The position numbers and the translations under genes are program-made. From contig JAPLEI010000082.1 of assembly GCA_026391195.1 (NCBI GenBank), positions 1-36,035 of the forward strand: 36,035 nt of DNA, written 5' to 3'. Of the stretch, positions 35,462 to 36,035 are shown piece after piece (within the stretch, counting starts at the first letter, position 1; the number at the start of each line of letters is the position of its first letter). Below the pieces are notes generated by a model. The model was not told where the DNA came from. It saw only the letters and a list, made by a program, of their open reading frames with translations, and searched no databases. The DNA comes from Bacteroidota bacterium (GTDB lineage: Bacteria; Bacteroidota; Bacteroidia; Chitinophagales; Chitinophagaceae).

Positions 35462-35960
35462 TGGCACAGCCAACTCATCCGAGAGCTTCAACTATCAAAA
35501 TTATATCAATATCCTTTGTAGCTCTAAAATGCAAATCCTTTTGTTCCATATGCCAATCACAAGCGCTGCCCCCAAATAAAATCCCTACTCATTTAATCCA
35601 CAAATCAATAGTAATCATTATCAATTTTATTTTAGATTTGTATTGTTGGTTATAATGATACTGCAATGGCCTATCAAATGTAAAAGCAATGGATTGCAAA
35701 ATCAATATTTGATTTGATATCCTGCCAACTTTGTATATATTCTTCTACTAGTTAATAATAAATAGTAAAGTGGTTTCCCTCCCTCCTTTAATTATGGCAT
35801 GATAATTGTTTTGGTTCCAAAACCGATTAACCCAAAACCTGCCATTATGAAAAATTTACACTATTGTCCGACTAAAATATAATAAAACTGGCATAAAAAG
35901 GGCAGTTCCTAAGAACCGCCCATAATCGTTAAGTTTGGTTTACCACAACTAAACATTACG
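35462..35960. other. Non-coding stretch running into the left end of an insertion sequence
   Basis: A 499-bp A+T-rich stretch with no credible gene. From roughly 35865 (CTATTGTCCGACTAAAATA) the composition changes and the sequence leads into the transposase start, so the element's left end probably lies near 35865-35875. The right end and any target duplication are outside the window. Confidence 0.55.
35900..35921. terminator. Hairpin inside the insertion sequence leader
   Basis: GGGCAGTTC (35900-35908) and GAACCGCCC (35913-35921) form a 9-bp stem with one A/C mismatch and a 4-base loop. On the minus strand it is followed by TTTTT, which would make a terminator for transcription leaving the element leftwards. 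On the plus strand it lies 40 bp before the transposase ATG. Confidence 0.5.
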
Positions 35961-36035
35961 ATGAGCGAAGTTAAAAAATTTGTCGGACAGCCGGTATTAT
36001 CTCAAATATTAGATGTAATACCCAGTTCTTTGATA
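35961..36035 (+). CDS. Transposase, IS4-family DUF4372 type (N-terminal fragment, cut by window end)
   Basis: Only the first 25 residues are visible: MSEVKKFVGQPVLSQILDVI and onwards, continuing past the window edge. The FVGQP...QIL..IP pattern is the usual opening of DUF4372-type IS4 transposases in Bacteroidota, which cut and paste their element by a DDE mechanism. The upstream leader with a hairpin and the abrupt non-coding junction support an insertion sequence. Whether the gene is complete cannot be seen. Confidence 0.7.
   Translation, partial: MSEVKKFVGQPVLSQILDVIPSSLI

Noticed and set aside
35461-35655. Plus-strand frame of 64 codons after the lipase-like gene
   Set aside because: It overlaps the lipase stop, is low-complexity and A+T-driven, and has no start signal.
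1-36035. CRISPR arrays, tRNA or rRNA genes
   Set aside because: No regularly spaced direct repeats and no cloverleaf or rRNA-like stretch were seen anywhere in the window.

Overview
The window looks like chromosome of a Bacteroidota bacterium, most likely of the Chitinophagales type. The signs are a SusC/SusD pair, SPII lipoproteins, secreted Tat-type enzymes, a fused aspartokinase-homoserine dehydrogenase, an A+T-leaning composition and few clear Shine-Dalgarno sites. Every identification here comes from reading the sequence; no database search was run.

Layout. (1) 1-5374, plus strand: the end of threonine dehydratase (ilvA), then thrA, thrB and thrC, a compact threonine/isoleucine block. 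(2) 5376-9159, minus strand: a secreted unknown protein, a DUF4239-type membrane protein, a HAD phosphatase and a secreted S1-type sulfatase, apparently one transcription unit. (3) 9350-16509, mixed accessory genes: a Tat-secreted Gfo/Idh/MocA oxidoreductase, a zeta-toxin-like kinase overlapping a 49-residue partner gene, a small conserved-type protein bracketed by two related palindromes, a Tat-secreted Xaa-Pro peptidase, a six-helix membrane protein and a secreted M20 amidohydrolase. (4) 16590-34114, a sugar-utilisation locus in four units: ROK regulator (+); AGE epimerase, FAD oxidoreductase, SusC, SusD (-); GHL10 lipoprotein, GH92 (+); AmpG-like permease, DUF4434, GHL10, NAGPA-type phosphodiester glycosidase (-). 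(5) 34184-36035: a secreted lipase-like hydrolase, then a non-coding stretch leading into an insertion sequence whose transposase is cut by the window edge.

The sugar locus is the most interesting part. It combines SusCD import, two paralogous GHL10 hydrolases (the family of the peptidoglycan-glycan hydrolase DigH), an AmpG-like muropeptide-type permease, a GlcNAc 2-epimerase with all its recognisable active-site motifs, a NAGPA/DUF2233 phosphodiester glycosidase, a GH92 alpha-mannosidase, a cytoplasmic DUF4434 protein, and an FAD oxidoreductase that seems to be secreted and to carry SLH-like C-terminal repeats. Taken together they suggest scavenging of an amino-sugar-rich, possibly phosphodiester-linked glycan. 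Bacterial cell-wall glycan, including teichoic-acid linkage units, or phosphorylated mannosyl glycans are the best candidates. This is an inference; the window holds no kinase, deacetylase or lyase to complete the route.
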